This document shows positions 9,598-17,545 of a DNA stretch of 64,000 nt, piece by piece (within the stretch, counting starts at the first letter, position 1; each line of letters opens with the position of its first letter). Origin of the DNA: JAMXLO01 sp963719805. Its GTDB lineage: Bacteria; Pseudomonadota; Alphaproteobacteria; Acetobacterales; Acetobacteraceae. The stretch covers positions 1 through 64,000 of the forward strand of contig CAVRDF010000010.1 in the NCBI GenBank assembly GCA_963719805.1, written 5' to 3'. Made by a program: the position numbers and the translations under genes. The notes under the pieces were generated by a model. The model was not told the DNA's origin. It saw only the letters and a program-made list of their open reading frames with translations, and ran no database searches.

Positions 9598-10119
9598 CTA
9601 CGGATCAACGCACCCTGCGCCGGCCTGGGCATAGTCGGTCCAACCGTGGTTCTCGGCGTAGGCAACCCAGTGCCGATGCTCTGCCACCGACATAATCCCA
9701 GATGGGCAGGCGACATTGAAGGTCTTCAGTGCAGCCACGCCATACAGCGCGCGATTCGGCTTGAAGCAGCCCGGGCCAGCTTCGGTGTAGCGCGGCCAGC
9801 CATGTTGCGAGGCGAATTCGGCCCAACGCTCCTGCTGGGCCGCCGGCGCGTCTGAATCCCTGCAGGCGACATGGAAAACATAGACATTGGCTGGCATGGC
9901 ATCGCTCGGCACCTGCCGTGCGGCGATCTGCTCGGCGGTCAAGAACAGCCGCATGACGCAATAGCCGATGTCGTCGGCGAGGAACGCTGGACTGATCAGA
10001 AGCGCCATCATGAGCAGTGCACGCGTCCGTTGCGGCAGGCGAGGCCAACGGAAAGCCGGGATCGGCACGGACGGCATGGTGAGATTGGGACGTGTCGAAG
10101 CGGCACCTGCGTACGCCAT
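9598..10119 (-). CDS. Membrane-anchored protein with a duplicated cysteine-pair module, unknown function
   Basis: A 173-residue protein that I do not recognise. A hydrophobic segment at about 33-49 follows a basic stretch, so it is probably N-terminally anchored or exported. The rest contains two copies of one module: residues 82-118 begin FHVAC and residues 134-170 begin FNVAC; both continue through a Trp, HGW, a Tyr and end in AGxGC. Each copy thus has one cysteine at either end, suggesting two disulphide- or metal-linked small domains in the periplasm. AGGAGG just before the ATG at 10119 strongly supports the start. It is unlikely to be spurious given the internal repeat. Confidence 0.6.
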   Translation of the reverse strand: MAYAGAASTRPNLTMPSVPIPAFRWPRLPQRTRALLMMALLISPAFLADDIGYCVMRLFLTAEQIAARQVPSDAMPANVYVFHVACRDSDAPAAQQERWAEFASQHGWPRYTEAGPGCFKPNRALYGVAALKTFNVACPSGIMSVAEHRHWVAYAENHGWTDYAQAGAGCVDP

Positions 10120-10179
10120 CGCAACCTCCTGATTAAGTGTGCATCGACCTGACTGCCTTCGTCATTCCCTGAGTTGTGG

Positions 10180-10992
10180 CTATGTCTCGCTGATCCGTGC
10201 GATGTAGCGCGCGACTGACGCAGCGACCAATTGCTTGCCGTTTGTGTCGATCTGCCCCCGGCCTGAAAATGAGCCGTAGACTGCGTCGAACGCGAAGGGC
10301 TCCAGAATCTCTGCCATGCGCTGAACCTTGGCGGCAGAGAGCGGTATCAGGTTCGGATAGGACCACATGAAGCTGACGTGGCCACTCGGAACCACTTGGA
10401 GAATATCGCCCGACAACACCACGCCGCGGCCTTCGCTCCAGTCCGCCAAGTGCAGGACGGTGCCACCATCGAAGTGTCCGCCCAATCGCACCAGCGCAAC
10501 ACCCGGCCCGATTGTCTTGGTGTTTCCCTCCCAGAACTGCACCGCGGAATCCGGCCGCATCACCCACTGACGATCGGCCGCGTGCAGGTAGATCGGTACG
10601 CCTCCGAGCGCGCGGCTCCACTCCACCATCGTCGTATAGTAGTGAGGATGGGAGATCGCGATCGCTACGACGTTGCCCAGGCCCTTCAGCAGATCGACCG
10701 TGGCGTCGTCGATCAGGGCGAGGCATTCCCACAGCACGTTGCCGGCCGGCGTTTGTGCCAGGATCGCGCGCTGCCCAATGCCGAATGCCGGGGTGGCCTC
10801 GATGGTTATGAGCCCCGGCCCGAGGCGGCGAAACTTGTTGCAATACGCCCGGCGTAGCGCCTCCAGCGTGGTCCAGGACTGGCCAGCAGCCGGGATGAAT
10901 TGCCGCTCATCGGTGCAGATCGGACACGCCGCCGGCGGAGCCTCGGATGACGGATACTGCGTGCCGCAGGCGGTGCAGATGAAGGCTGGCAT
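10180..10992 (-). CDS. MBL-fold hydrolase-like protein with an N-terminal zinc knuckle
   Basis: A 270-residue protein. The first 30 residues form a rubredoxin-like knuckle, CTACG...CPIC. The rest resembles a metallo-beta-lactamase fold: a strand-loop ISHPHYYTT in place of the HxHxDH metal motif, LGGHFDGGTVLHL for the third metal site, and LSGDILQV for the bridging aspartate. Because the aspartate and last histidine of HxHxDH are Tyr and Thr here, one metal site is probably lost. I chose the ATG at 10992, with AGGAG 12 bases upstream; the longer frame has an unrelated 60-residue extension. Confidence 0.65.
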   Translation of the reverse strand: MPAFICTACGTQYPSSEAPPAACPICTDERQFIPAAGQSWTTLEALRRAYCNKFRRLGPGLITIEATPAFGIGQRAILAQTPAGNVLWECLALIDDATVDLLKGLGNVVAIAISHPHYYTTMVEWSRALGGVPIYLHAADRQWVMRPDSAVQFWEGNTKTIGPGVALVRLGGHFDGGTVLHLADWSEGRGVVLSGDILQVVPSGHVSFMWSYPNLIPLSAAKVQRMAEILEPFAFDAVYGSFSGRGQIDTNGKQLVAASVARYIARISET

Positions 10993-11079
10993 GTCGGCAG
11001 GATACTCCTGTCTGTCGCTGGTTGGAATGCATGGCGCATGCAGACGGCGTGCCCCAGCGGGAAGTGCTAACATGCAGCG

Positions 11080-11613
11080 ATGCCGGACCAGGCCGTATAT
11101 CTTGTCGAGCACGATCCATCGTGGCGGACGCGTTTCGTCACCCAGCGCGACGCGCTGGAGCGTCTGCTGCAACCTTGGCTGGCCTCACCGCCCGAGCACG
11201 TTGGTTCCACCGCAGTGCCAGGCCTGCGCGCCAAGCCGGTCATCGATATTGCCGCACCGGTCATCTCGTTCGATGCCGCACAGTCGGCAGTAGCGGTGCT
11301 GGAAGCGGATGGCTGGCTGTTCTGGCCCGACGATCCGAACCGGTCGTATCGGCTTTGGTTTCTGCGGCCGGCGCCGGCCATGCGCACGCATCATCTGTAT
11401 CTGATGCAGCACGATCATCCAGAGTTGCAGCGCGTACTGCGGTTCCGCGATCTGCTGCGTGGCGATGAGGCGTTGCGCAAGCAATACCAGGCGCTGAAGC
11501 AACAACTGGCGCAGCAGTATCCCGATGATCGAGACGCCTACACCGATGCAAAGAGCGAGTTCATCCGAACCGTGCTAGGCGAAACATCGGCCCGACGCGA
11601 CCACACTCAGTAG
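11080..11613 (+). CDS. GrpB family protein (UPF0157), nucleotidyltransferase fold
   Basis: A 177-residue protein carrying the GrpB hallmark EHVGSTAVPGLRAKPVIDI at about 40-58, a minimal nucleotidyltransferase active-site strand (GSTAxPG...KPxIDI), followed by RTHHLYL, another conserved stretch. GrpB-domain proteins are small nucleotidyltransferase-fold proteins of uncertain role, sometimes fused to dephospho-CoA kinase. The gene is divergent from the MBL-fold gene, 87 bases away, and its last codons overlap the sulfotransferase remnant tail-to-tail by seven bases. Confidence 0.85.
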   Translation: MPDQAVYLVEHDPSWRTRFVTQRDALERLLQPWLASPPEHVGSTAVPGLRAKPVIDIAAPVISFDAAQSAVAVLEADGWLFWPDDPNRSYRLWFLRPAPAMRTHHLYLMQHDHPELQRVLRFRDLLRGDEALRKQYQALKQQLAQQYPDDRDAYTDAKSEFIRTVLGETSARRDHTQ

Positions 11614-12196
11614 TTTGGTACCGGTTCGCCCGTGACCAGCCAGGCCGCGCACTCAGGCCCCAGGCGCTCACGCGCAAGGCCCTCGTAGCGCTTGTTGTCA
11701 TCCGCCGACAATACGTCGCGGCAACGCCCGTTGGTGCCTCGGTTGATGAAAACCTCCGCGCCGCCTTCCCAGAACGTGCCGCCGAGTGGCGTGCTGCGGG
11801 TCGCATTCGCTTTCATCCAGGCAAAGCTGCAATGTTCGACCATCGACGGGAAGCGCGGCTTATCGATCGCGATGTCTAGGAAGGCGGCGATGCGGCGCAT
11901 CTGTCCAGACAGGTCGCGCCGAAACTGCTCGAAATGCAGCAGCATCAGGTTGGGCAGCGTCCGGATGTCCCACCACGAGGTGACATTGTCCCAGAATGGC
12001 CAGAGGGTGGCCATCTCGGTCCAGCACAGGTCGCGATGATGATGTCGTTGTTGCGGAAACGGAACTCGTTCCAGCCAGCGCGGTCGAAGTGATGGTTGTG
12101 GAGTTCCAGCGTATCGCCGGCCACGCGACCGAAGCCACGATTCGATCCTCCCCGTGACAAGACCAGGAAGCACCATATTGTTTCGTTTCGCTGCAA
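11607..12196 (-). pseudogene. Broken sulfotransferase (PAPS-dependent, cytosolic type)
   Basis: Two parts of one gene in different frames. The upstream part (about 12196-12023) reads ELHNHHFDRAGWNEFRFR followed by NNDIIIATCA, the N terminus of a Sulfotransfer_1 protein. It stops exactly where the PAPS-binding KSGTTW loop should come. About 12026 onward, in another frame, a clean C-terminal half follows: WPFWDNVTSWWDIR, MLLHFEQF, MRRIAAFLDI, VEHCSFAWMK, then NRGTNGRCRDVL and LGPECAAWL. Roughly 100 or more residues, including the cofactor site and 3'-phosphate motif, are missing. The protein cannot be a working sulfotransferase. The exact original start is unclear. Confidence 0.8.
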
Positions 12197-12208
12197 CCGC
12201 CTTGGGGA

Positions 12209-13240
12209 TCAGCGTTGGCGTGTTGGCAGGAATCCACTTAGGAATGCGTGTAGGTTGTCGCCTAGCTTTTCGATGAGATAACCGCCTTCCTGCACCAGCA
12301 GAACCGGCACATCGACGCTGCCGATCCGATCGCCGATAGTGCGAAATCCATCGCCGGTAACTGCGAGATTTGCAGTCGGGTCGCCCAGGTGCGCGTCAAA
12401 GCCGAGCGAAATGATCAGCACGGATGCGCCGAATTTGCGGATCGCTTCGAGCCCCTTTTCCACCGCCGCGACATAGCCGGCATCGGCCGTCGCCGCCGGC
12501 AGCGGCAGGTTCAGCGTGTATCCAGCACCACGGCCGCTGCCGGTTTCATCCGGATACCCCGCGTACCATGGATACAACTCGCGCGGATCGCCATGCACCG
12601 AGCAGAAGAACACATCGTCTCTTTCGTACAGGATGCTTTGCGTTCCGTTGCCGGCATGTACGTCCACATCCAGGATAGCCGGTTTGGCGCCGCCGTTCAC
12701 CAGCGTCTGCGCCGCGATTGCCGCGTTATTGAGATAGCAAAAGCCGCCTGCCAGATCTGCGTAAGTGTGATGTCCGGAGGGGCGGCACAGCGCATAGGCC
12801 TCGCGCGCACCATCCAGCACGCGACGCGCGCCCTCCACCGCGACGTGCGCTGACACTTTCGCTGCATGCCATGTCGCTTGCAGGATCGGTGCACCTTCAC
12901 CGCTGAGATAATAACCCGCCTGCCCGATGACCGAGGTCGGGCAGCGTTGCATCGGCCGCACCGCGTAGCCGAACGTGCGCACCACTGGTCCGGCCAGCGG
13001 TGTTGCCTGCCAGCGTTCGTGAGCGGTCTCCAGGAACTGCAGATAACCCGCATCATGCACCGCCGCGATCGGAGCAATGCCATGATCGGGTGCTTCAACC
13101 GTCGGAAGGCGCAGCCTGTTTACCGCGCCGAGCAATTGGTCCACACGTGTCGCGCGATCGTAGAATGGACGGCCGCTTGCCGACGGTGCCATGGTGGCGG
13201 GATCGTGCGCCGCGTGCGCTTTTGTGGTGATGACGATCAT
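12209..13240 (-). CDS. Histone deacetylase-family protein (acetylpolyamine amidohydrolase type)
   Basis: A 343-residue zinc amidohydrolase of the arginase/deacetylase fold. It begins MIVITTKAHAAHDP, typical of bacterial acetylpolyamine amidohydrolases. Key motifs are RPSGHHTYADL with the catalytic histidine pair, the GFCYLNNAAIAA segment, DVDVHAGNGTQ with zinc-ligand Asp and His, ISLGFDAHLGDP with the second zinc Asp, and the GGY tyrosine near the end. It would hydrolyse acetyl groups from polyamines or other small amides. The start ATG (complement 13238-13240) overlaps by two bases the start of the divergent phosphodiesterase gene. AAGGA lies about 11 bases upstream of this start. Confidence 0.9.
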   Translation of the reverse strand: MIVITTKAHAAHDPATMAPSASGRPFYDRATRVDQLLGAVNRLRLPTVEAPDHGIAPIAAVHDAGYLQFLETAHERWQATPLAGPVVRTFGYAVRPMQRCPTSVIGQAGYYLSGEGAPILQATWHAAKVSAHVAVEGARRVLDGAREAYALCRPSGHHTYADLAGGFCYLNNAAIAAQTLVNGGAKPAILDVDVHAGNGTQSILYERDDVFFCSVHGDPRELYPWYAGYPDETGSGRGAGYTLNLPLPAATADAGYVAAVEKGLEAIRKFGASVLIISLGFDAHLGDPTANLAVTGDGFRTIGDRIGSVDVPVLLVQEGGYLIEKLGDNLHAFLSGFLPTRQR

Positions 13241-14495
13241 GCAACGTGTTGTCCTTGTAATGCTCGATGGGCTGCGCCGAGACTTTGTCGATCCGGTGCG
13301 CACGCCGCACCTTGCCGAGTTCGCCGCGCGCGCCGAACGCTTCATCAACTACCGCACTGCGTTTCCTTCGGCCACCCGCGTCGTCACCGCGACGCTGGCC
13401 ACCGGCTGCCATCCGGCGCGCCACACGCTGCAAGGCAACTCGATGGCCTTGCTGGAGGATGGCCGGTTGGTGCCACACGACGTCGGCCGCCCGGATTTCC
13501 TGCAGCACAAGCGCGCGGTTACCGGGCATTCGCTGGCGATGCCGACATTGGCGGAGCGGCTGGCGCCTCATGGCGGTGCGATCATCTACAACAACGTATC
13601 GCCCGGCGCAGCTTACGCGCACGACCCGGATGGGTTTGGCCATGTTTATCATCGCGCCGGATCGTTCGCGCCTGGCCGCTCGGCGCTGGATCCGTTGCCG
13701 GTAGCGCTCGACGCTACAGGTGACCGAGCGATGACTGAACGCTTCATCGCCGATGTGTTCGGCCAGCGGCGGCCCGCGCTTGCGGTGCTGTGGCTCGGCG
13801 AACCGGACCACATCCAGCACAACGCACCGCTTGGTTCGGCGGAACATCTGGCGGTACTGCGCGAAGCTGATCGCAACGCTGGCCTGGCGATCGAAGCCGT
13901 TGATCGCCGCCGCGCTGCCGGCGACGACATTCTGCTCATCGTCGGATCCGACCATGGGCACGAGACCGTCTCCGGCATCGTCGATATCGAGGCAGAACTG
14001 ATCGCCGCTGGTCTGAAGGCGGCAGCGGATTCCGGCGATGTGGTGGCGATGTCCAGTGGCAACGCGAGCCTGATCTACCTGCATCCCGATGCAGAAGGCC
14101 GGCGTGATCGGGTCGGCGATTTCCTGGCGTCGCAATCCTGGTCGGGCCGTTTGATCGATGCGGCGAACCTCGGCAGCATCGGCCAGGCGCCGCACAACGG
14201 TTTGGCGTTTGCGTTGTCGCTGAAGGCAGACACAGAAACGAATGAATTCGGCGTCCCTGGCCGTTCTCTTGCCGCCAAGCCGCGCTGGGACAAGCCTGAT
14301 CGACTCGGTTGCGGTCAGCATGGCGGGTTGGCGCAGTACGAGCAGTCACCAGTGCTGATGATCGATGGGCCGGGCTTCGCGCCGGGAGCGACCCGCGGCG
14401 ATGCGGCGCACGTTGTCGATTTGGCGCCGACAATATTGCAGCATCTCGGAATTGCGGCGGCGGGCCTGGACGGTTCAGCGCTTTTCCGGTTTTGA
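13239..14495 (+). CDS. Type I phosphodiesterase/nucleotide pyrophosphatase-like alkaline phosphatase superfamily protein
   Basis: A 418-residue protein of the alkaline phosphatase superfamily. MQRVVLVMLDGLRRDF gives the first metal-binding Asp; FPSATRVVTATLATGCHP gives the Thr/Ser nucleophile loop; GEPDHIQH and GSDHGHE give the Asp-His and Asp-His metal ligands; GQHGG holds the final histidine. This pattern matches nucleotide pyrophosphatase/phosphodiesterases that cleave phosphodiester or pyrophosphate bonds. No signal peptide is apparent, so it is likely cytoplasmic. The ATG at 13239 starts inside the start codon of the deacetylase on the other strand; in-frame starts 9 and 48 bases earlier exist but look less likely. 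Confidence 0.85.
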   Translation: MQRVVLVMLDGLRRDFVDPVRTPHLAEFAARAERFINYRTAFPSATRVVTATLATGCHPARHTLQGNSMALLEDGRLVPHDVGRPDFLQHKRAVTGHSLAMPTLAERLAPHGGAIIYNNVSPGAAYAHDPDGFGHVYHRAGSFAPGRSALDPLPVALDATGDRAMTERFIADVFGQRRPALAVLWLGEPDHIQHNAPLGSAEHLAVLREADRNAGLAIEAVDRRRAAGDDILLIVGSDHGHETVSGIVDIEAELIAAGLKAAADSGDVVAMSSGNASLIYLHPDAEGRRDRVGDFLASQSWSGRLIDAANLGSIGQAPHNGLAFALSLKADTETNEFGVPGRSLAAKPRWDKPDRLGCGQHGGLAQYEQSPVLMIDGPGFAPGATRGDAAHVVDLAPTILQHLGIAAAGLDGSALFRF

Positions 14496-14918
14496 CTTGA
14501 AGCTGCGCGTCGGTACTTCGCGGAACAGCGACAGGTGCGTGTGCTGCGCCAGCCACGGCGCGCCGGCCGTGTTGCGTATCAACACCACGGTGGCGCGACC
14601 CGGCCGATCATAGGACTTGCCGTCCTGGTGATAGCCGGTGGAGTCAAAGACCCCCATGCCAACCGCCTGCAAACGATCGGGCGAGACGATGGTCCTGATG
14701 TCGGGCCGCCAGCGGAAATCATCGATGTGCGACCACACATTGCGCCATTGTTGCTGTTCGGCCACGTCGCGTCCGGTCATGAAGTCGGCGAAGGTGCCAA
14801 AAGCGATCATGTCGGGCGCGAATATCGGCCGTGCGCCGACAAAATCGACATCGCGCACATGCGACGCCAGTGTCTCAAACCAGGCTTTGACGCCGGCCAG
14901 GTCGTCGGGATGCGTCAT
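14475..14918 (-). CDS. SnoaL-like/NTF2-fold protein
   Basis: A 147-residue protein with the cone-shaped NTF2-like layout: N-terminal helices (LAGVKAWFETLA), a VDFVGARPIFAPDMIAFG segment typical of SnoaL/ketosteroid-isomerase-like proteins, and C-terminal strands ending in WLAQHTHLSLF. Substrate is unknown; members of this fold are isomerases, hydratases or have no enzyme activity. GAGGAG before its ATG overlaps the stop of the enoyl-CoA hydratase gene upstream, so the two are probably co-translated. Its 3' end overlaps the phosphodiesterase gene tail-to-tail by 21 bases. Confidence 0.7.
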   Translation of the reverse strand: MTHPDDLAGVKAWFETLASHVRDVDFVGARPIFAPDMIAFGTFADFMTGRDVAEQQQWRNVWSHIDDFRWRPDIRTIVSPDRLQAVGMGVFDSTGYHQDGKSYDRPGRATVVLIRNTAGAPWLAQHTHLSLFREVPTRSFKSKPEKR

Positions 14919-14930
14919 CGGCGTTGCTCC

Positions 14931-15666
14931 TCAGCGTCCGCGGAAATTTGGCTTGCGGCGTTCGCGATGGGCGCGAATGCCTTCCTGCATGTCCTCGCTG
15001 CTTCGCACCCGGCCGAGTGTTTGGCTGATAGCGACCATGTGCTCGACCGGCCCTGTCGGCATCACTTCGCTGGCAAGCCGCTTCAGCGCGCCGATGACCA
15101 ACGGCGCGGAGTTCGAGCATCTCGTTGGCCATCTCAAGTGCTGCCTTTTCGTGCTGGCCGTTCGGCACAACGCGATTGACGAAGCCCACGTCATAGGCGC
15201 GCTGCGCGCTGACCTTGCTGCACAACAGCATCATCTCCATCGCCAGCTTGTGCGGCATGCGCGAGACCAGCGAACTGATCATGCCGCCGGTGACGCCAAG
15301 CTTCGCCTCCGGGTAATAGAACTGGGTATTTTCAGTTGAAACCATCAGGTCGCACATCATGACCATGACGATGCCGCCGCCAATGCACCAGCCGGAGGTG
15401 GCGGCGATGATCGGCTTGTCGGTCTTGAAGCCGACGGTCGGGATACAGCGCCATAGTTCGGGCAGATCGGTGACGTCGGCGCCGGCGGTTAAGGCGCGTT
15501 CGCCGGTGCCGCTCAGGATCGCGACGCGCTGATCGGACGCGTCGAAGGTCTCGAACGCCTGCTGCAATTCGATCGCGACGCCGCTTGAAATGGCGTTCAA
15601 TTTCTCCGGCCGGTTGATGCGGATGATCGAAACGGGGCCGTGCTGTTCAATAGTGACGACGCTCAT
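14931..15666 (-). CDS. Enoyl-CoA hydratase/isomerase family protein, frameshifted
   Basis: A crotonase-fold protein, about 244 residues after correction. It begins MSVVTIEQHGPVSIIRINRP and contains ERALTAGADVTDL (oxyanion-hole region) and ATSGWCIGGGIVMVMMCDL, the glycine-rich active-site helix. The frame breaks at a GG doublet at 15108-15109: NEMLEL is followed in the next frame by APLVIGALKRLASEV and the normal C terminus ending KPNFRGR. One extra base is present; as written the tail becomes unrelated sequence. The usual catalytic glutamates cannot be assigned with certainty, so hydratase versus isomerase activity is open. It is followed in the same direction by the SnoaL-like gene and is divergent from the HMG-CoA lyase-like gene. 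Confidence 0.85.
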
Positions 15667-15798
15667 ATGGGGCATTCCTGAGCCTGTTGGTGGCGGCCTG
15701 CTTTTAACACAGGGAGCAGCGAGGACCACAGAGGTCCACCGGCCCTCCGTGTTGAAACTTTGCAGCGGATCGCGCAGGTTTGCGGGCACCGGAGATGA

Positions 15799-16731
15799 AT
15801 GGTGCTCACCATGAACGAATACGTATCTATCTGCGAGGTCGGCCCCCGCGACGGGTTGCAGATTGCCAAGACCCGTATGACCACGGACGCCAAGGTCGGC
15901 TGGATCACTGCGATCGCTGCTGCTGGTGTCAAGGAGATCGAGGTTGGCAGCTTCGTTCCGCCACGCGTGATCCCGCAACTGGCGGATACGCCAGAGGTAG
16001 TGGAGCAGTGTCTTAAGATCCCCGGTCTGGTTGTCCAGGCGCTGGCGCCAAACCTGCGCGGCGTGCAGAACGCCTACAATGCGGGCGTGCACAAGATCAG
16101 CATCCCGATCTCGGTCAGCGAGGGCCACAGCATGGCCAACCTGAACCGTAAACCCGAGCAGTCGATCGTGATGATGCGGGAAATCATGGGTTGGCTGAAA
16201 GCGCAGCCGCGTAAGGTTCCTGTGGTGGTTGGCTGCTCGACGGCATTCGGCTGCTCGATCGATGGCGTGGTGACAACTGCGCAGACGGTCGCGATGGTGA
16301 AAGGCCTCGCAGACGCCGGTGTCGACCAGATCATGCTGGCGGACACCGTCGGCTACGCGCATCCGGCACAGATCAAGGACGTGGTGCGTGCGACGCGCGA
16401 CGCTATCGGCAACACACTGTACGGGCTGCATCTGCACGATACCTGCGGGCTTGGCATCGCCAACGCGCTGGCCGGGCTGGAGGAAGGCATTCGTGCATTC
16501 AACTCATGCCTCGCCGGGCTCGGAGGATGTCCTTACGCGCCGGGTGCTTCGGGCAACGTGGTGACCGAGGACCTGGTGTTCATGCTGGAGAGCATGGGGT
16601 TCGCCACGGGTATCGATCTGCAAAAGCTGATCGATGCGCGGCAGGTGCTGCATGAGGGGCTGCCGGCGGAACCGATGCATGGACAGCTGCCGAAGGCGGG
16701 CATTCCGCGGACGTTCAAGGCAGCGGCTTAA
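15799..16731 (+). CDS. Hydroxymethylglutaryl-CoA lyase-family enzyme
   Basis: A 310-residue TIM-barrel of the HMGL family: EVGPRDGLQ near the N terminus with the metal-binding Asp, GSFVPPRVIPQLAD, LHLHDTCGLG with the metal-binding histidines, and GLGGCPYAPGASGN, the active-site cysteine loop of HMG-CoA lyase, near residues 239-252. Such enzymes cleave HMG-CoA to acetoacetate and acetyl-CoA in leucine breakdown; close relatives use other 3-hydroxyacyl-CoAs. GGAG lies a few bases before the ATG at 15799; an internal ATG at 15811 is also possible. With the divergent enoyl-CoA hydratase it suggests a branched-chain acyl-CoA function, by inference. Confidence 0.9.
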   Translation: MVLTMNEYVSICEVGPRDGLQIAKTRMTTDAKVGWITAIAAAGVKEIEVGSFVPPRVIPQLADTPEVVEQCLKIPGLVVQALAPNLRGVQNAYNAGVHKISIPISVSEGHSMANLNRKPEQSIVMMREIMGWLKAQPRKVPVVVGCSTAFGCSIDGVVTTAQTVAMVKGLADAGVDQIMLADTVGYAHPAQIKDVVRATRDAIGNTLYGLHLHDTCGLGIANALAGLEEGIRAFNSCLAGLGGCPYAPGASGNVVTEDLVFMLESMGFATGIDLQKLIDARQVLHEGLPAEPMHGQLPKAGIPRTFKAAA

Positions 16732-16758
16732 AGCCTGACAGCACACCGAGAGGCGGGC

Positions 16759-17535
16759 GTGGGTCTGGTTCCGTCACCGACGGTTCTGAGTGTTGATGAA
16801 ATGGGTCGCATCTCGCCGCCGATATTTGCTTCGGTGGGCCGAGGCGGCGTGAACGCGCCGGGCGACGTGTTCGTCATCCAGTCGCTGCTCAACGATCGGC
16901 TGCCAAAACCACACGCGCCTGTGCCGGTCAGCGGCAAGGCCGACATCGGAATGAATCTGGCGATCGACACGTATCAGGCTGTGTTCCTGGCGATGATGCC
17001 GCCGACCGGGCGCATCGATCCCGGCAGCGCGACCTACTATTCGCTCGCTGCGCGGCCGTTGGTAGAGAATGCGCCACCGCCGTCGATCGGTCATTTCGGT
17101 CAGGTCCCGGGCGATGTCGCCGACGCTGCGATCGGGTCGCGGAAGAAGTGGGAGGTGCCGGCTTCTGTCACTGTCGCGCAATGGGCGGTTGAAAGCGCAT
17201 GGGGTGCCTCCACGCCGCCAGGCAGCAACAATCCGTTCGGCATCAAGGCGGTTGGCGATCAGCCGGCGGTGGAGAGCCCGACGCGCGAAGTCATCAATGG
17301 GGAGAGCGTTGTCATCAGCGCCCGCTTCCGCGCGTTCACCTCTTTGTCGCAGGCATTTGATGAACATGGACGGCTGCTTGCGACGGCACCCGTTTACAAG
17401 GACGCAATGAAGCAGGCGAACAATCCCGAGGCGTTCGCTGATGCGTTGACCGGGGTGTATGCCACGGACCCGAACTACGGGTTCACCCTGAAATGGGTGA
17501 TCGAGAATTACGGCCTTACACAATACGACCGCTGA
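16759..17535 (+). CDS. Glucosaminidase-domain protein upstream of tssL
   Basis: A 258-residue protein, GTG start with GAGAGG upstream. The C-terminal half (about 120-258) is a glucosaminidase (FlgJ/LytG type) domain: VTVAQWAVESAWGAS contains the catalytic glutamate, SNNPFGIKA follows, then FRAFTSLSQAFDEHGRLL and a family-like YATDPNYG close to the end. The N-terminal part (about 30-100) looks like a peptidoglycan-binding segment (VFVIQSLLNDRL). It would cleave the glycan backbone of peptidoglycan. No signal peptide is visible. Ten bases separate it from tssL, so it probably belongs to the secretion operon, either as a wall-remodelling factor or an effector. Confidence 0.75.
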   Translation: MGLVPSPTVLSVDEMGRISPPIFASVGRGGVNAPGDVFVIQSLLNDRLPKPHAPVPVSGKADIGMNLAIDTYQAVFLAMMPPTGRIDPGSATYYSLAARPLVENAPPPSIGHFGQVPGDVADAAIGSRKKWEVPASVTVAQWAVESAWGASTPPGSNNPFGIKAVGDQPAVESPTREVINGESVVISARFRAFTSLSQAFDEHGRLLATAPVYKDAMKQANNPEAFADALTGVYATDPNYGFTLKWVIENYGLTQYDR

Positions 17536-17545
17536 TGGCGCGCAA

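Noticed and set aside
13095..14321. 408-residue reverse frame across the phosphodiesterase
   Set aside because: Shadow frame; no recognisable motif.
15667..16437. Upstream extension of the enoyl-CoA hydratase frame to 520 residues
   Set aside because: The extension is antisense to the HMG-CoA lyase-like gene and Met at 15666 fits the crotonase start.
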